DNA from: Inonotus obliquus
Taxonomy: Eukaryota > Basidiomycota > Agaricomycetes > Hymenochaetales > Hymenochaetaceae
Direction of reading: 5' to 3'
Assembly (NCBI GenBank): GCA_032164295.1
Contig: JAJHTX010000007.1
Location: forward strand, 966,501 to 1,030,500
Length of the DNA stretch: 64,000 nt
A model generated the notes under the pieces. It was given only the letters and a program-made list of their open reading frames with translations, had not been told where the DNA came from and ran no database searches. The translations under genes were made by a program, and so were the position numbers. This document shows positions 1 to 10,320 of this stretch, in pieces; positions within the stretch are counted from its first letter, which is position 1, and every line of letters begins with the position of its first letter.

Positions 1-569
1 ACTTGGATTCTCGCTGTCGTCACCCGGTGTATAAGCCAAGAAAAGAACAGGTAGGCTTTAAGGAGCCGTTTCGGTTACACTCACAGCTGCTGATGAAAGG
101 CTAGATATGAGGTTCAAGACGCTGAGCCTCAGGAGGACGGCCAGCCCGGACAGTTCGTTCTTTTAACTCCTATCAAATTGACTAAACCAATGTGACACAT
201 TTAAGGCGCTATTCATCTAATTTAAAACAAATGATCCCATTACCCGATCCCGACGCACCTCCGAACAACCCATCTCACCCGAACGCATATCCAGTTTTCA
301 ACACAGGTTCAACAGTTATGGCTCTATATCCAGATACAAGTTGTTTCTATCGTGCAGAGGTTATCGAAGTAGTCGATGCACCTCGGGAAGGGAGGGTAAG
401 TGGTGCCTTCCCCATCCACAATTTATTTGGAAATTGGTTGTGATGCTGATGATGGTTTTGCATGTAGCTTGGTTCTGCGAAACAGGCATATCGTCTTAGA
501 TTTGAAGACGATGATGATCAAGTACACGCTGTCAAAGCTCAATGGGTCGTTGAATGGCCCGGAACATAG
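1..569 (+). CDS. SGF29: SGF29-like SAGA subunit, C-terminal part (partial)
   Basis: This is the 3' end of a gene cut by the window edge. Four exon pieces join cleanly: 1-50, 105-152, 206-395 and 468-569. The joined reading contains WILAVV at the edge, then MIPLPDPDAP, VMALYPDTSCFYRAEV and YRLRFEDDDDQ, and ends in VEWPGT. This order matches the tandem-Tudor SGF29 C-terminal domain, in which the ALYPxTxxFY and FEDD segments form the pocket for methylated H3K4. SGF29 is a chromatin-reading subunit of the SAGA acetyltransferase complex in the nucleus. The introns are 54, 53 and 72 nt. The N-terminal coiled-coil part lies outside the window, so full length cannot be judged. The family call is strong; the exact ends of the short exons are inferred from splice signals. 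Confidence 0.85.
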
Positions 570-909
570 CATCAGTCGTTTGCTATTGATTTCGATGTCT
601 TGCGCGATCTTGTTTTCAATTTTCTTTCTCTATTTTGTTTAACGTACCCACCGTATCCCGTATTTCACGTGTCTTAATCGTATCTTAGTTACTTTTGCGT
701 TGATGCCAGTCGGAATTGATGGTCATTTTGAATGACTCGGATGAGGTGTAATACGGGAAGACAGCATTGCAAACATCGGTGAAACAGTCTTTGGTTTACA
801 GTGACCACACCGCGGAAGGTGTGTTATTCGTGCCTCACTTCGGGCTGAATCAGACTGAAATTACCCTATAGAAATGCGGAATCCGATCTGATGTGGTTAG
901 CGACAATTG
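570..909. other. Intergenic region downstream of SGF29
   Basis: No convincing coding exon. It should hold the SGF29 3' UTR and spacer before the weak ORF that starts at 910. Confidence 0.5.
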
Positions 910-1321
910 ATGGCCGTGTTATTACAGTATGATCATGAATCTCCCGTGGGGCCAGCTCACTTGCGCATGAGGCGAGGCAAATGTCCACTTTGTGGCTTTG
1001 TGGCGGCTGTCCACTCCGTTCTGAATTCTTTCCGAGGGGAGGGATTGACTGGCACCAGAACTTCCTACTCGAGCTCGAGCAACAACTCTATTTTGTTGAA
1101 CGTGGATAGCACAGCAAGGTATGAGATACTTCTCTTTTGCCATGCCATTGACCACTACGATCGACTCGACTAATTTCCCTATCTTACTTTGTTTTCTTTC
1201 TTAGGGCCCATCGGCATCGTTCAATCAAGTGGCACGGAGTCACTGTGGGCGACAAAACGGTCGGTGATGACGAAGTTGGGCGCACAAAAATGACAGAAGA
1301 AACTCCGATCCGTGATCCGTG
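910..1321 (+). CDS. Possible small two-exon hypothetical protein
   Basis: An ATG at 910 opens a frame with a CPLCG motif. It can be spliced from about 1119 (AG|GTATGA) to about 1204 (TTAG|GG), and the frame then continues through HRHRSIKWHGVTVGDKT to a stop at 1321, about 110 residues in all. Splice signals and an open frame across the junction are the only support. I recognise no family, and the CxxC pair has no obvious partner. The stretch also lies within the upstream region of the hsp20 gene, so it could be promoter DNA that is open by chance. Confidence 0.22.
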
Positions 1322-1481
1322 ATATTAGTCCAAATATAGAGTAAAGGACCGATGATCGACGTCTCTGGAACTCTCTCGGAGGATCGGAGCCCGTCATTGC
1401 TATTACCGACCAAGACCTTCGTTCTTACTTGAATTGTATGGTGATGATTCTGGATGATTCGACACGGCTGGGGACGGGGAG

Positions 1482-1488
1482 TATATAA
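1482..1488 (+). promoter_or_regulatory. TATA box of the small heat-shock gene
   Basis: TATATAA lies about 135 bp upstream of the ATG at 1621, a plausible distance for a fungal TATA promoter with a short 5' UTR. TTC/GAA blocks occur upstream at about 1420-1460, but I could not assemble a perfect three-unit heat-shock element. Confidence 0.6.
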
Positions 1489-1620
1489 GAGGATGGATGA
1501 GTTGGACCCCTAAATTGTTTACAGTACAGTATCGTCTTTTGCTATCCTCAGCTTTCACATTTGTCTATCTCCAAACCTCTAACATCCAAACTCCTAACTA
1601 TCAGCGTTCTTGAAACCAAT

Positions 1621-2311
1621 ATGTCGCTAACACGCCAATTCCTTCGCGAATTCCGTCCTCTCTTCCGGATGCTCGAAGAGCCCTTCGGTCGTCCCATCAG
1701 CGGTAGCCTAAGTTACCCCTCCCGCCGTTCATCCCTCTCACCATTCTTCAACGACCCTTTCTTCACCAATGGCTCTTCATCACTAAACGTTCCTGCTGTT
1801 GACGTATCTGAGGAACAGAACGCGTATGTTGTGGAAGCGGAATTACCGGGTGTGAAGAAGGAGAATGTAGAGTTGAGAGTCGGAGATGGAGGACAGAGTT
1901 TAACTATCGAAGGGAGGACTTTTATTCAGTTGACTGCAGCACCTCAAGGTGAGGCGACTGCTACTACGAATGGGCAGGCTAGTGCTAGTACTGAGGGCAC
2001 ATCTGTAAACGGTAAGCTCTTCTCTCCTTTTTTATCTCCCTTTTTCATCCAATGAAGACCTAACATATTCACCCTCACCTTCATCTTCACCTTTTCCAGA
2101 CGAATCCAAATCTCTCACTCAAAACCAAAACCAATCAACACAACTCACTTCCGAACGTACATTCACCGGATCCTCTTCCTTCTCGCGTACAATCTGGCTT
2201 CCACGTCGTGTGGATGCTTCAAACGTTTCTGCTAAACTTGAAGATGGGATTTTAAGAGTGAGGATACCGAAAGCTGTTGATGAGGAAAGTGTTAAAGTTG
2301 ATATTGATTGA
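1621..2311 (+). CDS. Small heat-shock protein, HSP20/alpha-crystallin family
   Basis: An ATP-independent chaperone that holds unfolding proteins in the cytosol. Exon 1 (1621-2011) starts MSLTRQFLREFRPLFRMLEE and carries VPAVDVSEEQNAYVVEAELP and GVKKENVEL, the start of the alpha-crystallin domain. Exon 2 (2100-2311) supplies FSRTIWLPRRVD and LEDGILRVRIPK, including the family's GxLxVxxPK end. A Gln/Thr/Ser-rich segment between the two halves (around residues 105-150) is an insertion loop typical of fungal HSP20s. The start was chosen because upstream codons read like a leader and the ATG lies 132 bp after a TATA box. The intron is 88 nt. The TATA promoter fits inducible expression. Confidence 0.93.
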
Positions 2312-2860
2312 TTGACTGGGTGGATTTGATTGGGGAGAGGGACGGTTGATTGGTTGGATGAACTATTTTTGGGAGCTTTCTGTATTCCCTATTTTACTTG
2401 ACAAAAGTCCTCGCCTTCTGTGTAACGCTCATTTCAAGCCCATGACAACGCTTGTGTCATTTGCACTATGTACAAAATAATTCTTACCTTGTGTTTATAA
2501 AAAATAGCATCATTCTGAAGGTCGGTCACAAAATCAATCTTGTGCATTGACATTGCAAGACGTCATTCTCGCTGTTCGGTCGTCGTTCAAGAAAGATAAA
2601 ACAAACATATGTTATACGATGTCAAGGAAGTCTAAGAAAGCATAGTCTATAGTGGGCACGTATGTACTGAATGTTGGTATTACTAGTAGTACAAACTGAG
2701 AGCTGGAAGATCGTGAGGATAGGGAGAACTGAGAACGAGAGTAAAGCAAGAATAAAAACCTGGAACGAACGCAAGGCAAAGAAGACGCCGCATACAATCA
2801 AAGGGAACGGTAAACGAGTGAGACCCAACGATTTTACACATTCAACAATTTCCTAATCGT

Positions 2861-5251
2861 TCAGTCGTACTTCCCCTTCCCACTCGCAAAATTATTTCCA
2901 ACCTTCTTCATCAAAAACTCCCCATAAACAACAGGTTCATAGTGTCTCTCAACACTAACCGGTTTATACTCCACATGAGTATGTGATATAGGCGTATAAG
3001 GCGTTCGAGGACTCTGGATAGACGCAGGAGAATGTGGAGAATGTGATGGTTTTGTCTTGCGAGAACCGCTCGTCGTCGTCCCGTTTGTGTTGTTGGAGAT
3101 GGTAGAGAGGGAACTTCTGACGCTTGTTGATCCAGTTGTCGCTTTATCAGAGTCAGCATCGGCATCCGAGATATTTACTTCGATATCTTCTATATCACCT
3201 TCATCTTTCCCAACCGCATCCTTCACCTCCTTACCATCCTTTACAAGTCTCTCCTTATCTTCCTTACCAACTTTCACAGACCTCGAATAAATAGATGACG
3301 TATCTGAACTAAAACCCGAACCCGTAGAAGACGGCGGAGCACTCGCCCTCTCAGCCATTTCCGCCAACGCTAACTCCTTGAGTCGTTGCTCAAGCTTCTC
3401 AGCAGGTTCACCCCCTCCGTGAGGGTGGATGTGATGGCAGTGAGGGTAAGGGACGTGAGGTGTGTGTGGTTGGTAGGCGTATGCGGGCTGGATGGAGTCC
3501 TTTTGTAGACGAAGAGCTGCTGCAAGGGGAGCGACGTGTGCGTCGAAGTTGGGTTCGAAGAAGAATGGTATCCTGCGCGGGAGAGGGTAAGATTGATTTT
3601 TGGGTCAGTGAGATATGAGACGACTCACGAGACTCTGAAAGGGTGTAAGGGATGTTAGCTAGCTATTCGCATGCATAGATTATTGAGACGTACCGATAGT
3701 TCGACCCAACGTGGACAACGCGGTGTAAAGTACTCTTATACAGCCCATTCGTCCATATCTCCCACACTATCAAGCCAAACCATCAGTTCCAGCCTCAAAA
3801 AGACAAGAATCGGAGGACACGAGTGGTACCCACTTTCGCCAATATTACAAACAACACAACCCGGCAACGGGTCCGCATTGACCCAAACACCCTTCTCCCC
3901 ACTCTCCTCGTCAAGTGTCGCACCATTATCCTTCTCCTCATTTATCGGTTGCTTCGCTGATGGTATATCCGTGGGTTCAACACCGCCAACGAGAGCGCTT
4001 GCTGCACTAGGCGCGAGGTTTGTTGTTGAAGCGGCGGGTATAGGTGTTGTGGCGGCATCGTCTAAGACTCCGGTTTGAGGGAGGAAGACTTGAAGTGCGT
4101 TAGGTGTCGGGTCTGCATATAGGAAACTGTAGTAGATTCAGAGTGATATTTCTTGACTACGAGGTGGCATGAACGTACGTTAGGCAACCATAATCCCTAC
4201 AACGTCCATATTAGCACAGATGGATTCGTAAAGACTGTGCCACTTACTTATGTGCACCGCAGGAGAAACCATCATAATCATTCGGCAATGGTGGATAACC
4301 TACCGAGCAACAACAGCTTCGGTAAGATTACAGTGGTGACAATAAGAGATGAACAAAGAACATTACCGATGACGCGCATAACCCAGAACGAGTTGTCGAC
4401 TTTATTCCTCAGGTTCACCCACTCTTCTGTCGTCATACCCAGTCCAACCGACATCCTATCACGAATATACTCATTAAGCATTCAATGTTTATATATCGAA
4501 AAGATATAATACTTACGCCTCCATAACAATCGTCCCAAGTTTCTTCATCTTCTCGACCCATTTCTCATACTTCTCTCGAAACCTAGGAACGACTTCGTCG
4601 CTAGGCCACTGATTCTCACCATGTAAGGGCTTAGTCTTGTCAGGATTCTCGACAGGAGCGTAAAAGTCCAGTCCTTCGTGATTATCAGCTTTGCCTTTTG
4701 TGATGTTCTCCTTTAAGCGTTGGTAGCCTTTGGAGCAGATTGAAGTGAGCCATGGTAGGGTGAAGATGAAGAGATGGGGGAGGGTTGTAGAGAGCAAGAC
4801 ATACCTCTAGCACCATCCTGGTTAGCCAACCCAATCTTATCTTTTTCCTCCTGAGGAAGCGCAAAGAACTGCCTACAACACAAAGCAATTATATTCAACA
4901 CACCTCCGACCTTCCACCTCCAAACAATCACGACGCAATAAGGAATACATACCTAGCAAGATCAGCCAATTCTTCCATCTCCCCGCTCTTCACAAACCCC
5001 GAGCTCGTCACATCCAAATAAAAGAATCCATACGTCAAACAGGCAGCATGTAAAGCAGCAGCAGTTGATCTTCTTCCACCATTGTGGCCCCTTACACGTT
5101 CTGAGACGGGTGCAACCCAGGGTGCGATATCGATTATGGGTAGGGAACGAAGTTTATAATGTCGGCTAGGACTTTGAGCGTGAGCTGATCCTGGAGGAGT
5201 TGAAGTGGAGGTGGGTGATTTGGGTAACGCGTCGCTGGTGCTGGTGGTCAT
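2861..5251 (-). CDS. 2-oxoglutarate/Fe(II)-dependent oxygenase, isopenicillin-N-synthase-like
   Basis: Likely a soluble oxidising enzyme that uses 2-oxoglutarate, O2 and Fe(II); the substrate is unknown. The N-terminus has LPIIDIAPW, ACLTYGFFYL and QFFALPQEEKDKIGL, the DIOX_N domain. The core has GYPPLPNDYDG then GAHKDYG (iron ligands His and Asp, split by an intron after HK), GEIWTNGLYKSTLHRVV (distal iron His) and YRVSIPFFFEP (2OG-binding Arg-x-Ser). A roughly 70-residue low-complexity insertion follows the HxD motif. A Ser/Asp-rich tail of about 150 residues follows the core, ending GKGKYD. There are many introns. The RVS motif depends on a 6-nt microexon at 3629-3634. The ATG at 5251 gives MTTSTSDALPKS before the domain. 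Intermediate exon borders were inferred by eye. Confidence 0.88.
3629..3634 (-). other. 6-nt microexon inside the 2OG oxygenase gene
   Basis: On the minus strand this reads AGTCTC, with TTTCAG immediately before it and GTGAGT immediately after. Its flanking introns are 59 nt (3635-3693) and 56 nt (3573-3628). Joined to CG on one side and G on the other, it completes Arg-Val-Ser in YRVSIPFFFEP. Without it the reading loses the conserved 2OG-binding motif. Confidence 0.75.
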
Positions 5252-5424
5252 TGAAAGAGATGATGATAAAGGAGGAGGAAGACGAAAGCGATGAAGAGGT
5301 AGTAAGAAACCAAGAAAGGGTTGAAGGGTATGTCTGTATCTGTATCTGTATTGAGGAGCGAGGTGTATGTATGCGCTCTAAGCAAGAGTATCTCTATCAG
5401 CGCGCGAGAGTGGACCGCCGCCCA

Positions 5425-5433
5425 GTATATATA
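5425..5433 (-). promoter_or_regulatory. TATA box for the 2OG oxygenase
   Basis: TATATATA lies about 175 bp upstream of the minus-strand start codon at 5251. It is near-palindromic, so direction is assigned from the neighbouring gene. Confidence 0.45.
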
Positions 5434-6268
5434 CCCCCTCTTGGCCGCTTTATTTGCCCCTCAGTATCCGGATATAATGTACACGTTCGTGCCGCGTAAA
5501 GTCGGGCGAGGAACATTCATGCCGTCGGTGGGCCTCGGACGGAACACTCAAACTCATAAGCATGGGAGAAAAATAGATCATGATGAGAAAATATAATATG
5601 GAACAAGTATACAACACAGTTGGGTAATGCCACATGTAATTTTTGTTGCATATGTCCCGATATTGGCGATGTATATAACTGAACTTGAGTCAGTATCAGC
5701 GATGCAGGCGTGGAGGAAGAGGCAGGGGCTTTGAGAGTCGATTCGAGAGAGATAGGGAGTAACTAAGAGAAAAGAAAAGAAATCGTGAAGATGATACAGC
5801 GGGATATGGCCCTATACCTATAAGCACCATGGACGAAAAATATAGTAACATCAACAAACGACAAACCTAGCACTATGACCGTACAGAAAAGAGCCTCAAC
5901 AAGATCACGAAATATTCGACAAACACAGAGAGTAAGAATCGGACTCAGTGAGCAGAATTGCACAGAAATGGGAATGCAGGTGCACACATATGTAGCAGCA
6001 TGGCTTGAAAAGGCAGACGGGAAACAGAGGACAAAAGAAAGAATACACAGATACAGGGTCACGAAGCCAGAATGCGCTCCAGGAGGGAAACCTGGGTCAC
6101 AATGAAAGAAGGAGAACCTTGGAGCGAACGGGAAACAAAACGAAAAGGAATATTATCAATGGTAACAATAGAACGACAAAAATAGCGCACACGTTCTTCA
6201 CGCAATCGTCTAGGTATCCGACTACCGACGAAAAGCGCGCCATGAGCGCATTCAAACCTGTTACCGGG
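5434..6268. other. Intergenic region between 2OG oxygenase and PP2C
   Basis: Upstream region of the minus-strand oxygenase and 3' flank of the minus-strand PP2C gene. Open frames here have no recognisable domain and no consistent splice pattern. Confidence 0.5.
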
Positions 6269-8912
6269 TTATCCCTTCAGCGGAGACTCGCTTCCGTCCA
6301 GGAAACCCTCGGCTTTCACTACCGGGGGTATTTCATCCCCTCCTGGTGGAGAGTTCAGCTGTTTCACTTTGATATCACCATTTACCAAAGGAGGAGGCGG
6401 AGGAGGTGCCTCGCCTCCTGATACCTTCGTTGATATCCCATTTGTCAGATTCGTCTGGGCCTGCGTCTGCGCTCCGAACGCCTGCTGCGCCTCGTCGCCC
6501 GGATTACTCATAACATGATCGTCATCATCTTCCTCATCCGACTTCTCGTTCTGGCCTTCGTCCTCATCAACTTCTTCGATCCGTGAGCCCGAACTATTGT
6601 CACTAGCTTCCAGTTCGTCAAGTTGTGCTCGAAGCGTTTTCGTTACGTCCGCAACAGGTGGACGTAATCCTAAGGCGGTAAGGAATTGGTGCTCGGCAGA
6701 GTTTTCATCAAACATGTTTCGTCCGTCAGCGCCAGAACTCGAATCCATCTCATCATCGCTCTCATCGTCCGAGTCGTCATTCGGAAACTCTAACGTTCCA
6801 TCGTCAGAGCTGATACCGGTGCTAGGGTGAAACGTAATGCCTGTTCCGAGCATGCTACGCGCAAATCCGCTAAGCGCGCCAGCAGAGCCCAGCCCACGCC
6901 CACCAAAGACGCTTGCAAACCCACCTTCGGAATTATCCAGTCCTTCTCCTTCCTCTGAATTGTCCGAGCCATCTGAATGAGGATCGTCCTTGGAAAGACG
7001 ATCACGCGCGGCACGCTCCTCGTAAGCCAGCCTCCTTGCACGGAAGGCATTGATGCGGCTCTGTGAATACAACTGCGGAATCGTAGTGGGTGTAGAATAA
7101 CCGTACTTTCGCTTTACGCGATCCTCAACCCAGTCATACCATTGCTCCTTGGTGCGCCCGTTGAGTAATGCGATGATAAGCACCGTCATGTTATCGCATC
7201 CAACGCCGGCACCTGATGTTGTATCGGGCGCAAGACAGTGGTCACATAGGAACTCGCCGATTTCAGTAAGCTCCTTGCGCTGTGATATCTGATATCGGAT
7301 GATATCCACCACTTGTTGTGAAGTGAGGCAGTCCCAGATACCTTTCGTGGAATACAATGATAAATGTTGGAAAATTCGACCTGGGGGCGTATCAACTTAC
7401 CGTCACACGCAAGCACAACGAATTCGTCTTCCTCGGTAATCGTGTGTTCTAAGACATCCGGATTTGCGGTGATAATCTGTTCTTCGGGTGACAGAGAAAC
7501 ATTCTTTTTGAACTCGAAATCACCAATTGCCCGAGAAAGTGCCAAGTTGCCTAGAATGAAAGAAGTGCATTATTTAGACCCTGATTCCCCCAACTGTGGA
7601 TAATCACGCAAGTACATACCATTTACTCGTCCATACTCTACATACCCACCAGCTCCGTTGATTCGTTTGATTTCGGCTAGACAGGATAAGTCTCAATATC
7701 AAGCCAACATAGGGAGAGACTGGTCGCTGACTTGCAAGCAGCGGTTTGTGATCAGTGCTCAACGGCTTAACTTCGCCTTTCACACTGATGACCGCTCGCG
7801 AATCGCCTGCGTTTGCCTAAGACAAATTATTCAGATACATTTCATGCATCGGGATGAGACGTATGAAAAAGTACCACGAATATACGTCCATCTTGCGTAA
7901 ACAGCGCTGCAACTGCGGTGCAGCCTGACGGATCCCTGAAAAACCGTTGTTCTGTCACTCGAATACGAGAGGAGGATAAGCCGATGTGCATCGACGATTA
8001 ATTACTGACCAGAACTCACCCGCACGGATGTCGTCATCCGTACCGAGGAATGCGCGCTTCAGCGCGTTATCCCATTGGTGTTCCGCGTAGGAAGGTTCTG
8101 TGACCAGTCGCTTGTGTACATTCTCTCCCGAGAACTTTGCCACCGTACCGCCTAACCGCGGTGACAACAGAAAGGAGTTATACTAGGAAATAGTGTAGAC
8201 AAAGGACAAAGAAAGACGCACCACCATGCCCATCATATACCGCGAAGAAAGCATTATGCCCTCCGCTCTTATCGTCCAAGTTCAGCTCGATTGCATGGGC
8301 ATCTTCCATAGCTACAAACCGAGATCAACATGATTAACCTCATAAGCTCCAGAAATAGATGAAAGACGGGGCAAAAGACGAGAAGTAAGCATCGCCACAA
8401 ACGGAACGTGATTGAGCGGGTGGTTTTGGTTCAGCAGATGCGTAGGCTGCAACGACTAATGCAACCGTAGATTTCATACAATACAGGGGCAACCTGTCCA
8501 TAAAGGCAGGCCCTTGACCACTTGAGTAGAGAGAACGTGGTCGGAGCGATGGGCATAGGTGCCGTTCGCAGAAAGCGAAAACTTCTCGAATAGAGACATG
8601 AAGGAGGTGAGACGACAAACCGATTCGCCACCCCTGCATTTCCGACACTGAATAGAGAAATCGTTCATCCTGGCCCGACTTTGAATGTTTTTCGGTATCT
8701 GCAACGGATGAGGAAAGAAGGTCGAGAGCTAATCAGTGACGAGGCTCTAAAATGCTGCAAAGACTGTTTCCGCGGAGGAAACAATAAAAACGAAAGTATT
8801 CGCATACCAGGGGTCGAAAGTGTTTGGCCCTATAGATAAGATGTTCACTTCAGCATACAGAACGTGGCAGAGAGGAAGGAAGACTGAAAACGAGGAAAGG
8901 AAGACTGACCAT
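6269..8912 (-). CDS. PP2C-type Ser/Thr phosphatase (PTC2/PTC3-like)
   Basis: A metal-dependent protein phosphatase, probably acting on stress MAP kinases or checkpoint kinases as yeast Ptc2/Ptc3 do. Motifs in order: MGQTLSTP (N-myristoylation-type start), [66 protein letters not shown] and CDNMTVLI; the metal-binding Asp residues are in place. After the catalytic domain comes an acidic Ser/Asp/Glu-rich tail of about 250 residues, ending ESPLKG. The start codon lies at 8910-8912 and is followed at once by an 80-nt intron; exon 2 is only 22 nt (8808-8829). This start was chosen because it alone restores the conserved MGQTLS. Confidence 0.93.
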
Positions 8913-10320
8913 GGTCGAGAGTTAAGGGAAAGAATGTATGCGCGGTAAGAAGCTGGTGGGAGCGCGCGGAGTGAGTAACAGCAAGGCGAGGATTAGAGGC
9001 GGCGGTAGAGTAGGATAAATCGAGGTAGAGAGAGGAAGAGATGCACAGTTTTTGAGGATCGTGTGCAGAGAGATGAGTAGGTCGGAGACTGACGGCAAGG
9101 GGAGACGACGCCCACACAGCAATCACGGGACTTGCGACGAGTCAGTTCATTTTTCTCTCAATTTTCCTGTACTTCTTTACGGGCTAGGACAGCAGCGTCT
9201 GTTTACGCGGCCGCATAGGAACATCAACCCAGTGCTCAATCTGACGGCCATGTGTACGTTGTTATTGCAGTGTCGCTGCCGTGCGTCGCTGTACCACCAC
9301 GATTATCTTCTTCGGGCAATACGTGTCGATACCCTTATTAGACTCGCCATGAAGCAGCGTTTCACTGCGATTGTCAAGGGCCTTTGCCATACCTGGTCAG
9401 GGGTATCATCGAGTATCGTCCTTGGTATTCGGCGGATACTAGTACTCTTCTCTGCGTCGCCAAACTATCTTATTCCAACCAGTGCAATCTAGTTTGAACT
9501 TTCTTACACCGTAGATCCATTTTGCACAGAAAATGGTCACCTACGGGTCCTACAAGGCACCTATGATGACTGCCGTGGTGTCTGTAAGCAGTATAGCAAC
9601 TAGTAATGAGATTAGGATTATATGATTACATAACTGGAAGGTGCTATTATTACCTATTAAGGAAATCATCGATCACCTCGCATTGGGACGCGTCTCAGTT
9701 GGTGTTGTCCTCAAAATGACCAACGCGGTGCAAATTCACCACTTTCTATACACAAAAATCAAACAGGAAAATAACATTTAATCGTGAATAACCAAACAAA
9801 GTCATCCGCTTGCGACCAGCGAGGTAGAGAAATACGCGTGGTATTAAGAAAAGTGTAAAGTGATGGAGACACGACCATGTCCTGCAGCTGGACTTGCTCT
9901 TGTCCGTAACCTCCATCTTTCTGTCTGATTAAATTCGAGAAAACGGGGTCTTTTGCAGATAGCAAATGATTGAGAATCAGGCGCGCGTGGTTTATGGAAT
10001 GGGTTGTAGAAGAAATGTGAACGAGAGAGGAGAAGTGGGTAGCGACGTACATAGAGAGTACCTACGATTCACAGGGTTGGAAGGGGTCGGCTCAATTCCT
10101 CCTCTCTCTCATACTTCCTGCCGCCACCCACCTCTCCTCTCCCATCACTTTCCCCCTTTCCCCTTCCTATAAGCCACATCCTCCTCATCGCACTCTTCCA
10201 CTTCCTCTCCATCCACTTCCTCCACTTCCTCCTCGTCCTTCGACGCCACCAGAACGTCTCCTCCGCCGTTTTTTCGCCGCTGAATAAATACCAAAACACC
10301 TTTGTCCCCGCTTTGCGACA
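8913..10320. other. Long divergent intergenic region
   Basis: About 1.4 kb between the PP2C start and the histone-fold gene start. Open frames on both strands (for example 9052-9492 plus and 9759-10052 minus) have no recognisable domain and no supporting splice structure. It presumably holds both promoters and long 5' UTRs. C/T-rich DNA lies just upstream of 10321. Confidence 0.5.

Noticed and set aside
5763..6105. Hydrophobic ORFs on both strands between 5.7 and 6.1 kb
   Set aside because: Overlapping open frames on opposite strands with no family resemblance; probably intergenic.
9052..9492. 146-residue plus-strand ORF upstream of the PP2C gene
   Set aside because: No recognisable domain, composition like noncoding DNA, and lies in a long intergenic promoter region.
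9759..10052. 97-residue minus-strand ORF
   Set aside because: No domain and no splice partners; overlaps the upstream region of the histone-fold gene.
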